A stretch of 6,039 bases of DNA. Source: Syntrophobacteria bacterium. GTDB lineage: Bacteria > Desulfobacterota > DSWW01. A program made the position numbers and the translations under genes. The DNA lies in NCBI GenBank assembly GCA_030145435.1, contig JAQYVQ010000482.1, positions 1 through 6,039 of the forward strand. The letters are read 5' to 3'. The first letter of the stretch is position 1, and the number at the start of each line of letters is the position of its first letter. Below are positions 1 through 6,039 of the stretch, one piece after another. The notes under the pieces were generated by a model. It ran no database searches and was not told the origin of the DNA. It saw nothing but the letters and a program-made list of their open reading frames with translations.

Positions 1-831
1 CCGGTGGAGGTGTCCTGGTCACCGATAGAGCCGAAGCAGGGGGAAGTCCTGCACCTGTGGGTGAACGCGCCGGAAGGGATGTACGTGGAAAAGGGAGAGA
101 TGCTGTCGAGACCGATTCACTTCTCCCCGTCGTCCGGGAGATCCGGCAGGTGGGATGCCCTGTTCGGGATCGACGTGGGGCAGGAACCGGGCGCGTACGA
201 GGTGAGCGTCCGACTTGCGGCCGTGGAGGGGCCTGCCAAACAAGAGGTGACCTCTGCAATCCGTATCTTGGCCCAAACCTTCGGAGAGGAACGTTTCACT
301 GTCCCGGATGATTCCAAGGTCCACCTCAGCCCGGAAAGCCTCGCAAGAGTGAAGAAGGAAAATGTGCAGATCGCTTCGCTCTGGCCCACCGAGACGCCGG
401 AGAGGCTGTGGGAAGGCCCCTTTCTGATCCCTGTGGAGGGGAGGTCGGGGAGCCGCTTCGGGTTGAGGCGGTGGATCAACGGAGAACGCAAGAACTCGCA
501 CACCGGCATGGACATCAAGTCGCCGGAGGGGCAGCCGGTCAAGGCGGCAAACAGCGGCCGGGTGGCTCTCGTGGGCGACTTCTTTTTCGCCGGCAGGGCC
601 GTGTTTCTCGACCACGGGCAGGGCGTCTACACCATGTATTTTCATCTCTCGAAGATCGACGTCGAGGAAGGCCAGAAGGTGTCCAAAGGGGAAGTGCTCG
701 GCCTGGTGGGTATGACCGGCCGTGCGACAGGTCCCCATCTTCATTGGGGAGTACGGCTGGGGGGGGCTCGCGTGGACCCGGCGTCTCTCGTGGACCGGAC
801 GGGCGGGAACGAGACAGAGGATGCGACATGA
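1..831 (+). CDS. M23-family (LytM/lysostaphin-type) metallopeptidase, 5' partial
   Basis: Zinc metallopeptidase of family M23, whose members cut peptide cross-links in peptidoglycan outside the cytoplasmic membrane or act as non-catalytic activators of amidases. The frame is open at base 1, so the true start and any signal peptide lie upstream; the GTG at base 4 is only the first possible start inside the window. Counting from that GTG, residues 1-90 look like a beta-rich, Ig-like N-terminal domain. Residues 135-265 are the peptidase domain. The zinc and catalytic signature is intact: HTGMD (His166, Asp170), a His in YFHL (His214) and HLHWG (His245, His247), so an active enzyme is expected. 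It ends at TGA 829-831. xseB follows after a 155-base gap that holds an inverted repeat. An M23 gene beside exonuclease VII genes is, from memory, a recurrent deltaproteobacterial arrangement. The family call is secure; the substrate is not known. Confidence 0.93.
   Translation, partial: PVEVSWSPIEPKQGEVLHLWVNAPEGMYVEKGEMLSRPIHFSPSSGRSGRWDALFGIDVGQEPGAYEVSVRLAAVEGPAKQEVTSAIRILAQTFGEERFTVPDDSKVHLSPESLARVKKENVQIASLWPTETPERLWEGPFLIPVEGRSGSRFGLRRWINGERKNSHTGMDIKSPEGQPVKAANSGRVALVGDFFFAGRAVFLDHGQGVYTMYFHLSKIDVEEGQKVSKGEVLGLVGMTGRATGPHLHWGVRLGGARVDPASLVDRTGGNETEDAT
759..766 (+). repeat. G8 homopolymer inside the M23 gene
   Basis: Eight consecutive G bases span the codons for Leu-Gly-Gly, shortly after the HLHWG zinc motif. 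A one-base change in the tract would alter only the C-terminal tail of the peptidase. Homopolymers of this length can be mutable, but nothing else here shows phase variation. Confidence 0.6.
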
Positions 832-861
832 CGGGCTGTTGCCCGTCCAAACTGCGCTCCG

Positions 862-937
862 GAGTTCGGGGACAGGCACCGATCTCTGTGTATTGATGGC
901 GGCCGCCTGAAGGAGATCGGTGCCTGTCCCCAAACTC
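862..937. repeat. REP-doublet (REPIN)-like inverted repeat in the M23-xseB gap
   Basis: Two 25-base arms, 862-886 and 913-937, are reverse complements at 24 of 25 positions; the single mismatch pairs base 867 with base 932. They enclose a 26-base loop. The core of each arm reads GGGGACAGGCACCGATCTC on its own strand. The loop holds a perfect 10-base palindrome, GGCGGCCGCC, at 898-907. From memory, GGGGACAGGCACC-type motifs recur in many deltaproteobacterial genomes near IS200-like REP-associated tyrosine transposases (RAYTs), which suggests a non-autonomous mobilised REP pair. No transposase is present in this window. No U-tract follows the stem on either strand, so it does not look like an intrinsic terminator, but the RNA hairpin could affect transcript stability between the two genes. 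The inverted repeat is certain; its identity as a REPIN is inferred. Confidence 0.75.
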
Positions 938-979
938 GGTTGAAAAGACGCTTCACCTCATCGTCGAGGCGTGCTATTA

Positions 980-985
980 GGGGAG
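980..985 (+). promoter_or_regulatory. Shine-Dalgarno site of xseB
   Basis: GGGGAG lies just before the ATGATG double start. Its spacing favours the second ATG (4 bases) over the first (1 base), so the annotated start could move by one codon. Confidence 0.55.
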
Positions 986-986
986 A

Positions 987-1289
987 ATGATGAAGAAAGA
1001 AGGAAAAGGCGGACGCAAGAAGCCGGAGTCTTTCGAGGATGCTCTCAAGCGGCTGGAGGAGATCGTCCAGCGGATGGAGAGCGGGGATCTGGCGTTGGAG
1101 GACTCGCTCGGACTCTTCGAAGAAGGGGTCCGGCTCACGCGCGTGTGTTCCCAGAGGCTCGATGAGGCGGAGAAGAAGATCGATCTCCTCACACGAGACG
1201 AAAAGGGAGGGGTCAAGGCCGAACCGGCAGGCCCGGACCTTTTCGAGCAGAAGATAAGCGATGCCGAAGGGGAAGGAGAGATTGGATAA
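987..1289 (+). CDS. xseB: Exodeoxyribonuclease VII small subunit
   Basis: Small subunit of exonuclease VII, which with the large subunit XseA degrades single-stranded DNA from both ends in the cytoplasm during repair and recombination. The 100-residue product carries the XseB helical core at about residues 14-70, including SFEDALKRLEEIVQRMESGD and LEDSLGLFEEGVRL, then a charged, variable tail. The family is usually 60-100 residues, so this is a long member. An in-frame TAG at 978-980 fixes the start to one of two adjacent ATGs (987 or 990). The GGGGAG at 980-985 is only 1 base from the first and 4 from the second, so the protein may really begin at 990. The gene overlaps tlyA by 29 bases in another frame, implying co-transcription. 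xseA is not in the window and may lie upstream of the M23 gene. Confidence 0.95.
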   Translation: MMKKEGKGGRKKPESFEDALKRLEEIVQRMESGDLALEDSLGLFEEGVRLTRVCSQRLDEAEKKIDLLTRDEKGGVKAEPAGPDLFEQKISDAEGEGEIG

Positions 1290-2001
1290 GCGCTTGGTCG
1301 CCTCCGGCCTGGTAGCAACCCGGGAGAGAGCCCGTGCCCTCATCCTTGAAGGGCGGGTGGAGGTGGCGGGCAGGAGGCGCGACAAGCCGGGCGCGTGGGT
1401 AGGGCCCGAAGAGCCGGTCGCCCTGAGCCAGCCGGACCACCCCTATGTGAGCAGGGGAGGCGTCAAGCTGGAAGGCGCCCTTCGTGCGTTCGATGTAAGC
1501 CCGGAAGGCAGGGTGGCCCTGGATGTGGGGGCATCCACCGGAGGGTTCACCCACTGTCTGCTCCTCCACGGCGCACACAAGGTGTTCGCAGTGGACGTTG
1601 GCTACGGACAGTTTGCCTGGAGCCTGCGAAACGATTCACGCGTCGTTCTGTTCGAGAGGACGAACATCCGTTCCCTGTCCACAAAAATGGTTCCGGAAGC
1701 GATCGAGTTGGCGGTCATGGACGTCTCGTTCATTTCTTTGAAGAAGGTCATCCCCTGCGTGATCCCGGTCCTTGCCCGGGAAGGGGAAATGATCTGTCTC
1801 GTCAAGCCGCAGTTCGAGGCAGGCAAGGGCAAGGTCGGAAAGGGGGGCGTGGTAAGGGATGAGGAGCAGATTCAGGAGATTCTGAAAGACATGAGGACCT
1901 TCGTAGAGGACCAGCGTCTGGTATTCTGCGGCATTCGCGAGTCAGTCCTGAAGGGTCCGAAAGGAAATCGTGAATTTTTTTTGTACGCCCGGCAATCATG
2001 A
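1261..2001 (+). CDS. tlyA: TlyA-family 23S/16S rRNA 2'-O-methyltransferase (hemolysin A family)
   Basis: TlyA-family proteins use S-adenosylmethionine to methylate ribose 2'-O positions of cytidines in rRNA; in mycobacteria this underlies capreomycin sensitivity. The 246-residue protein has the usual two parts: an N-terminal S4 RNA-binding domain (about residues 6-65) and an FtsJ-like Rossmann methyltransferase domain (about 60-244). The SAM-binding motif is LDVGASTGGFT at 87-97, followed by VDVGYGQ at 111-117. A complete K-D-K-E catalytic tetrad is visible: Lys69 (GGVK), Asp154 (MDVSF), Lys182 (VKPQFE) and Glu238 (GNRE). Length is normal. The start at ATG 1261, inside xseB, gives the family-typical opening KERLDKRL; the Shine-Dalgarno is weak, so coupling to xseB translation is likely. 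It ends at TGA 1999-2001, overlapping the glgA ATG. The hemolysin name is historical. Which rRNA position it modifies cannot be read from sequence. Confidence 0.95.
   Translation: MPKGKERLDKRLVASGLVATRERARALILEGRVEVAGRRRDKPGAWVGPEEPVALSQPDHPYVSRGGVKLEGALRAFDVSPEGRVALDVGASTGGFTHCLLLHGAHKVFAVDVGYGQFAWSLRNDSRVVLFERTNIRSLSTKMVPEAIELAVMDVSFISLKKVIPCVIPVLAREGEMICLVKPQFEAGKGKVGKGGVVRDEEQIQEILKDMRTFVEDQRLVFCGIRESVLKGPKGNREFFLYARQS
1960..1982 (+). other. Candidate -1 slippage site: SD-like AAAGGA plus U8 run
   Basis: Eight T bases (1975-1982) encode Phe-Phe-Leu near the end of tlyA. An SD-like AAAGGA at 1960-1965 ends 9 bases before the run, a spacing like that of the stimulator in dnaX-type -1 frameshifting. 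Reading one U twice, or adding one U during transcription, moves the reading frame to GTA CGC CCG GCA ATC ATG, which enters glgA in frame. The arrangement is visible; whether slippage happens is not known. Confidence 0.35.
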
Positions 2002-3491
2002 GTGAAGACTTCTCCAAGGTCCTCTTTGTTGCCTCCGAGGCCGTTCCCTTCTCGAAGACCGGCGGTCTGGCCGACGTGGCCGGTGCGCTGCCAAGGGCAC
2101 TGAAGCGACAGGGATGTGACGTCAGGGTCGTTCTGCCCTTCTACCGCTCCACGAGGGAGACCGGCATCCCCTTCGAGCCCTGCCTGGAGAACCTGCCCGT
2201 TGAAATCGCAGGAGAGGCCTTGCCTGCGACTGTATTGCGAGCGGACCTGGGGGACGGCGTTCCCTGTTACTTCGTCCAGCGGGATGATCTATACGATCGG
2301 AGCCATCTGTACGGGACGCCGGACGGGGACTACCCGGACAACGCCCTTCGGTTTACCTACTTCTGCAAGGCGGCCTTCTCCCTGTGCGAGGCCCTTTGCT
2401 TCGCCCCGGATGTGCTGCACTGTCACGACTGGCAGACGGCCCTGGTTCCGGCTTACTTGCGGCACATCTACGGTCCGGCCTCCGGGCTGTTTCGGAAGAC
2501 CCGGTCTCTGTTGACTCTTCACAACATCGCCTACCAGGGGGTGTTTCCACCCAGTGAGTTTCCCTGGACCGGGCTGCCGGACACGTTCTTTTCGGTGGGG
2601 GGGATCGAGTTCTGGGGCAAGATGAATTTCCTGAAGGGAGGACTCCTCTCGGCCCATGTCCTGAACACCGTGAGCCCGAGCTACAGCCGGGAGATCCTGA
2701 CCGAGGAGATGGGCTATGGGCTGGAAGGGGTGTTGGCTGAGCGTGAGCAGGACCTCTACGGCATCCTGAACGGGGCGGATTATGACGAATGGGACCCCGG
2801 ACAGGACCCCCACTTGCCTTGCCCGTACGGCCCGGACACCCTCGAGGGAAAACAGGCCTGCAAGGCGGCCTTGCTCGAGGAAATGGGAAGCGGGGCGGAG
2901 CAGGGGCGGGGGCCCCTCATCGGGATGATCGCCCGGCTCACTTCCCAGAAGGGCGTGGACCTGCTTCTGGAGGGACTTCCCGAAATGATGGCCATGGGGG
3001 CTTCCTTCATCCTGTTGGGGGACGGGGAGGAACGCTACAGGGTCCCGCTCGAGGCTCTTTCCGGCGAATTTCCCGGACGATTCATGTTCCGGTACGGCTT
3101 TGACACCCCCCTCGCACACAGGATCCAGGCGGGGATCGATTTCCTCCTCATGCCTTCCCACTACGAGCCGTGCGGCCTCAACCAGATTTACAGCATGCGG
3201 TACGGGTCTATCCCGGTGGTAAGGGCGACCGGGGGGTTGAAGGATACGGTCGAGGAGTTCTCTCCCTCCACGTTGGAGGGGACCGGCTTTCTGTTCGAAC
3301 CCTATGAATCCGCAGCCATGCTCCGGTCGGTTGAGAAGGCGTTACGCCTGTACCCGGACCGGAAGCTTGTCGATCGCCTTCGAACGAATTGCATGGAACA
3401 GTCTTTCTCGTGGGACCGGGCCGCGGAGGCCTACCTCGGGCTGTATGAGAAGCTGGGCAATTCACCCCCCCCGGGTCCGAAAAAAGTGTGA
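1998..3491 (+). CDS. glgA: Glycogen synthase (ADP-glucose, GT5 family)
   Basis: Transfers glucose from ADP-glucose to the non-reducing end of alpha-1,4-glucan in the cytoplasm: the elongation step of bacterial glycogen synthesis. The 497-residue protein is slightly longer than the usual 475-490. It shows the two-domain GT-B layout of family GT5. The N-terminal domain has KTGGLADV at residues 20-27 (the nucleotide-sugar-binding lysine motif) and HCHDWQT at 141-147. The C-terminal domain has GMIARLTSQKG at 309-319, with Arg313 and Lys318 matching the phosphate-binding pair of the family, and HYEPCGLNQ at 388-396, with Glu390 in the catalytic position. ATGGLKDTV follows. The start ATG overlaps the tlyA stop as ATGA and has no clear Shine-Dalgarno site, so translation probably depends on ribosomes finishing tlyA. 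The phosphorylase gene follows after 94 bases. ADP-glucose rather than UDP-glucose use is inferred from the family. Confidence 0.97.
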   Translation: MSEDFSKVLFVASEAVPFSKTGGLADVAGALPRALKRQGCDVRVVLPFYRSTRETGIPFEPCLENLPVEIAGEALPATVLRADLGDGVPCYFVQRDDLYDRSHLYGTPDGDYPDNALRFTYFCKAAFSLCEALCFAPDVLHCHDWQTALVPAYLRHIYGPASGLFRKTRSLLTLHNIAYQGVFPPSEFPWTGLPDTFFSVGGIEFWGKMNFLKGGLLSAHVLNTVSPSYSREILTEEMGYGLEGVLAEREQDLYGILNGADYDEWDPGQDPHLPCPYGPDTLEGKQACKAALLEEMGSGAEQGRGPLIGMIARLTSQKGVDLLLEGLPEMMAMGASFILLGDGEERYRVPLEALSGEFPGRFMFRYGFDTPLAHRIQAGIDFLLMPSHYEPCGLNQIYSMRYGSIPVVRATGGLKDTVEEFSPSTLEGTGFLFEPYESAAMLRSVEKALRLYPDRKLVDRLRTNCMEQSFSWDRAAEAYLGLYEKLGNSPPPGPKKV

Positions 3492-3508
3492 AGAATTCAT
3501 CAAGGGAA

Positions 3509-3540
3509 GCAGGGAGCGAAGAATTCTCTGGGTACCCTGC
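3509..3540. repeat. Small inverted repeat in the glgA-glgP spacer
   Basis: GCAGGG (3509-3514) and CCCTGC (3535-3540) form a 6-bp stem around a 20-base loop. The loop holds the palindrome AGAATTCT (3520-3527). The 9-mer GAAGAATTC also occurs twice, at 3490-3498 and 3518-3526. With no T-run after it, this is a weak terminator at best; it could be an mRNA processing or stability element. Confidence 0.35.
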
Positions 3541-3543
3541 ATC

Positions 3544-3559
3544 TTATATGGTTATATGG
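3544..3559 (+). repeat. Tandem octamer TTATATGG x2
   Basis: Two perfect adjacent copies of TTATATGG lie 26 bases before the phosphorylase ATG, in an AT-rich patch that stands out from the GC-rich surroundings. They could be a duplicated protein-binding half-site or contain a -10-like hexamer (TATATG). I see no convincing -35 element at the right distance, so a promoter is only a possibility. Confidence 0.4.
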
Positions 3560-3571
3560 AGTTGAAATCTT

Positions 3572-3578
3572 AAAGGAG
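3572..3578 (+). promoter_or_regulatory. Shine-Dalgarno site of the phosphorylase gene
   Basis: AAAGGAG sits 7 bases before ATG 3586, close to ideal spacing and much stronger than the sites of tlyA or glgA. With the in-frame TAA at 3571-3573 it fixes the phosphorylase start, and it lets this gene be translated independently of glgA. Confidence 0.85.
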
Positions 3579-3585
3579 CCGCCTG

Positions 3586-6039
3586 ATGAAATGGCATACG
3601 GTAACGGTCATCCCCTCCCTGCCGGAGAAGTTGAAGCCCCTGCAAGGGCTTGCACGAAACCTCTGGTACACGTGGAACCCGGAAGTGATCGATCTTTGGC
3701 GAAGGCTGGACAGGGATCTCTGGGAGAATTGTCACCACAATCCCGTTCGCATGCTCAGCAGCATGTCTCAGCAGCAGTTGGAAGAGGCCGGCAGGAACGA
3801 GAGCTTCCTGCTCCACATGGACCGGGTACTGGAGGCCCTGGACCAGTACATGAATGTGAAGACACCCTACAGTTTCCACCTCGACAAGGGCCTGGAACCG
3901 GGCTTTCTGGTTGCCTATTTGTCGATGGAGGTCGGGATGACCGAGGCCCTCCCGATCTATTCCGGAGGGTTGGGCGTGCTGTCGGGCGATCATCTCAAAT
4001 CAGCGAGCAACCTGAACCTTCCCCTGGTCGGTGTGAGCCTGCTCTACAAGCAGGGCTATTTCGGTCAGTACCTGAACGAAGAGGGATGGCAGCAGGAATA
4101 CTATGCTGTGAACGACTTCGAGAACATGCCTGTCCGGCAGGAGATGGACGCCGAGGGAAATCCCGTCGAGTTTACCCTCGCCATACAGGATCGCACGGTC
4201 CGGGTGAACATCTACGGGGTGGAGGTGGGTCGCATTAGGCTCTTCCTGCTCAATACGAACCTGCCGGAGAACGCTCCGGAGGACCGTGAAATCACGTCGC
4301 AACTCTACGGCGGCGACCAGGACATGCGCTTCCGGCAGGAAATCCTCCTCGGTGTGGGTGGGGTCCACGCCCTCGAGGCTCTCGGGTTGGAACCCACGGT
4401 TTTTCACATGAACGAGGGGCACTCCGCTTTCTCCGGGTTGGAGAGAATGCGAAGGCTGATCAAACGGGGTGGGCTCTCCCTCGAGGCGGCCAAGGAGGTG
4501 GTCAAGTCGAACTCGGTCTTCACGACCCACACGCCCGTACCGGCCGGCAACGACTACTTCCCGCCCGACCTGATGGGCAAGTACTTCGGGAAGTACGCGG
4601 AAGACCTCGGGTTGTCCTTCAACGAATGCCTGGCCCTGGGAAGGCTGAATCCGGAAAACAACCAGGAAGCCTTCTGCATGACCATGCTCGCCATTCGTCT
4701 CTCCAACTATCGCAACGGGGTGAGCAAGCTCCACAGGGAAGTATCGCGAGGCATGTGGAAGGGCCTCTGGCCCGCGTTCCCCGAGAGGGATGTTCCGATC
4801 GTTTCGGTCACGAACGGAGTACACATCCCATCCTACATCTCCCAGGAGATAGCAGACCTCTACAACCGCTATCTGGGCCCGAGGTGGATCGAGGACCCGG
4901 ACAACGAGAAGGTCTGGGAACGGGTGGATCTGATCCCGGACACCGAGTTGTGGAGGACCCACGAGCGGAGGCGGGAACGGCTCATCGCCTTTGCCCGCAG
5001 GCGGGTGAAGGAACAGCTCGTGCGAAGGGGAGAGCTGCCCTCGGAGATCAAGCGTGCGGAGGACGTGCTCAACCCGGAGGCCTTGACGATCTGCTTTGCC
5101 CGAAGGTTTGCGACGTACAAGCGAGGCGATCTCCTGTTCCGGGACGCAAAAAGGCTCGCCGGGATCCTGAACGATGCGGAACGTCCCGTGCAGATCATCT
5201 TTGCCGGCAAGGCGCACCCGCAAGACATGGCGGGCAAGGCGATCATCAAGAACATCGTGCGGCACATCCACGAAGAGACGTTCCGGTACAGAGTGGTCTT
5301 CCTCGAGGACTACGACATCAACATAGCAAGGTACATGGTTCAGGGAGCGGACGTCTGGCTGAACACGCCGCGGAGGCCGATGGAGGCCTGCGGCACGAGT
5401 GGGATGAAGGCGGTTGCGAACGGCGCCCTTCACATGAGTATCCTGGACGGATGGTGGGCAGAGGGATACAGTCCGGGAGCCGGTTGGGCCATCGGCGCGG
5501 GAGAGGAATACGAGGACACGGAATACCAGGATGAGATCGAGAGCCGGGCCATGTACGAACTCCTCGAAAGGGAGGTGATTCCCGCCTTCTATGCGCGTAC
5601 CCGTGACGGTACGCCCAGGGAATGGATACGCATGATGAAGGCGTCGATGCGCAGGCTCTGTCCGATCTTCAACACCCACCGGATGCTCGAGGACTATGTG
5701 GACGGGTTCTACGTGCCCGCCGCCGTTCTGCATCAGAAGATGCAGCACGAAAGAAATCAGACGGCCGAGTCCTTTGCCGAGTGGAAACAGAAGGTGCAGA
5801 GGCATTGGAAAGAGGTCCGAATTCAGGAACTGAAGCTCGAGGACGGCCGTGCTGAAATTCCGGCCGGCAAGGCGATGCCGATCCAGGCCCGAATCCGCCT
5901 GGGGCAGCTCGGGCCGGAGGACGTCTCGGTGGACCTCTACTATGGCCCCATGGACGGGGACGGAGACCTGGTCAGCGCGCTGACCGAGTCGATGGCCTTG
6001 GACGGTGCCTCCGGGGAGGACGGACACGTCTACCGTGCC
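3586..6039 (+). CDS. glgP: Glycogen/alpha-glucan phosphorylase, DUF3417-type (GT35), 3' partial
   Basis: PLP-dependent phosphorylase that releases glucose-1-phosphate from the non-reducing ends of alpha-1,4-glucans in the cytoplasm. The frame runs 818 codons without a stop and leaves the window. Residues about 10-110 match the DUF3417 N-terminal region, with LARNLWYTWNPEVIDLW near residues 18-34. The GT35 core follows: IYSGGLGVLSGDHLKSA (about 124-140), NEGHSAF with His279, TTHTPVPAGND with His315, RRFATYKR (506-513) whose Arg507 and Lys512 fit the phosphate-contact positions, and EACGTSGMK (600-608) with Lys608 as the likely PLP-binding lysine. Residues after about 745 look like a beta-rich C-terminal region seen in this subfamily; as I recall, members run to about 850 residues, so only a short tail should be missing. 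The gene lies 94 bases after glgA, giving a synthesis/breakdown pair. Glycogen versus maltodextrin preference cannot be told from sequence. Confidence 0.95.
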   Translation, partial: MKWHTVTVIPSLPEKLKPLQGLARNLWYTWNPEVIDLWRRLDRDLWENCHHNPVRMLSSMSQQQLEEAGRNESFLLHMDRVLEALDQYMNVKTPYSFHLDKGLEPGFLVAYLSMEVGMTEALPIYSGGLGVLSGDHLKSASNLNLPLVGVSLLYKQGYFGQYLNEEGWQQEYYAVNDFENMPVRQEMDAEGNPVEFTLAIQDRTVRVNIYGVEVGRIRLFLLNTNLPENAPEDREITSQLYGGDQDMRFRQEILLGVGGVHALEALGLEPTVFHMNEGHSAFSGLERMRRLIKRGGLSLEAAKEVVKSNSVFTTHTPVPAGNDYFPPDLMGKYFGKYAEDLGLSFNECLALGRLNPENNQEAFCMTMLAIRLSNYRNGVSKLHREVSRGMWKGLWPAFPERDVPIVSVTNGVHIPSYISQEIADLYNRYLGPRWIEDPDNEKVWERVDLIPDTELWRTHERRRERLIAFARRRVKEQLVRRGELPSEIKRAEDVLNPEALTICFARRFATYKRGDLLFRDAKRLAGILNDAERPVQIIFAGKAHPQDMAGKAIIKNIVRHIHEETFRYRVVFLEDYDINIARYMVQGADVWLNTPRRPMEACGTSGMKAVANGALHMSILDGWWAEGYSPGAGWAIGAGEEYEDTEYQDEIESRAMYELLEREVIPAFYARTRDGTPREWIRMMKASMRRLCPIFNTHRMLEDYVDGFYVPAAVLHQKMQHERNQTAESFAEWKQKVQRHWKEVRIQELKLEDGRAEIPAGKAMPIQARIRLGQLGPEDVSVDLYYGPMDGDGDLVSALTESMALDGASGEDGHVYRA

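Noticed and set aside
19..933. 304-codon open frame on the minus strand
   Set aside because: It runs antisense to the M23 gene and through the inverted repeat, with no domain or good start.
862..937. Inverted repeat as a Rho-independent terminator
   Set aside because: The stem is long, but neither strand has a T-run after it; the + strand continues AACTCGGTTGAAAAG. The loop is also large.
940..980. Sigma-70 promoter before xseB (TTGAAA at 940-945)
   Set aside because: The -35-like hexamer has no acceptable -10 at 16-18 bases; the nearest AT-rich stretch, around 973-978, is 27 bases away.
2289..3161. 290-codon open frame on the minus strand
   Set aside because: It is antisense to glgA, whose motifs span the same bases, and its translation has no recognisable domain.
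3591..4238. 215-codon + strand open frame starting just after the phosphorylase ATG
   Set aside because: It is out of frame with a clear DUF3417/GT35 protein that has an ideal ribosome binding site. Its own ATG is less well placed (about 12 bases from AAAGGAG) and its product is low in information.
4000..6027. 675-codon open frame on the minus strand
   Set aside because: It lies wholly antisense to the phosphorylase, whose + strand frame carries every GT35 motif. Its translation is rich in Pro, Val, His and Arg with no recognisable domain, as expected for the complement of a GC-rich gene.
1..6039. CRISPR array, tRNA, rRNA, transposase, toxin-antitoxin or phage-defence genes
   Set aside because: None was seen. 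The repeats present are one inverted pair and short spacer repeats, and coding sequence of familiar families fills nearly all the window.

Overview
The window is GC-rich bacterial DNA. All of its genes lie on the + strand and it is tightly packed, with only two gaps between genes (about 155 and 94 bases). There are five protein genes. In order they are an M23-family peptidase (5' end outside the window), xseB (exonuclease VII small subunit), a TlyA-family rRNA methyltransferase, glgA (glycogen synthase) and a DUF3417-type glycogen/alpha-glucan phosphorylase (3' end outside the window). The GC-rich codon use, the M23 - xseB - tlyA order and the DUF3417-type phosphorylase fit a member of the former Deltaproteobacteria (Desulfobacterota) or a related lineage. 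That placement is inferred from gene content, not proven.

Layout: bases 1-831 hold the end of the M23 peptidase. Bases 832-986 hold no gene but carry a near-perfect 25-bp inverted repeat that looks like a REP doublet (REPIN). Bases 987-3491 are an overlapping gene chain: xseB overlaps tlyA by 29 bases, and tlyA overlaps glgA through an ATGA junction. Bases 3492-3585 are a short spacer with a small hairpin, a tandem octamer and a strong Shine-Dalgarno site. Bases 3586-6039 encode the phosphorylase, which stays open to the window edge.

Functionally, glgA and the phosphorylase form a storage-polysaccharide module: ADP-glucose-dependent chain elongation and phosphorolytic release of glucose-1-phosphate. 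It sits directly downstream of housekeeping genes for DNA repair and rRNA modification, and probably shares transcription with them. No complete unknown system is visible. The observations most worth checking are the REPIN-like element and a U8 run at the end of tlyA. A -1 slip on that run would fuse TlyA in frame to GlgA, and glgA has no Shine-Dalgarno site of its own.
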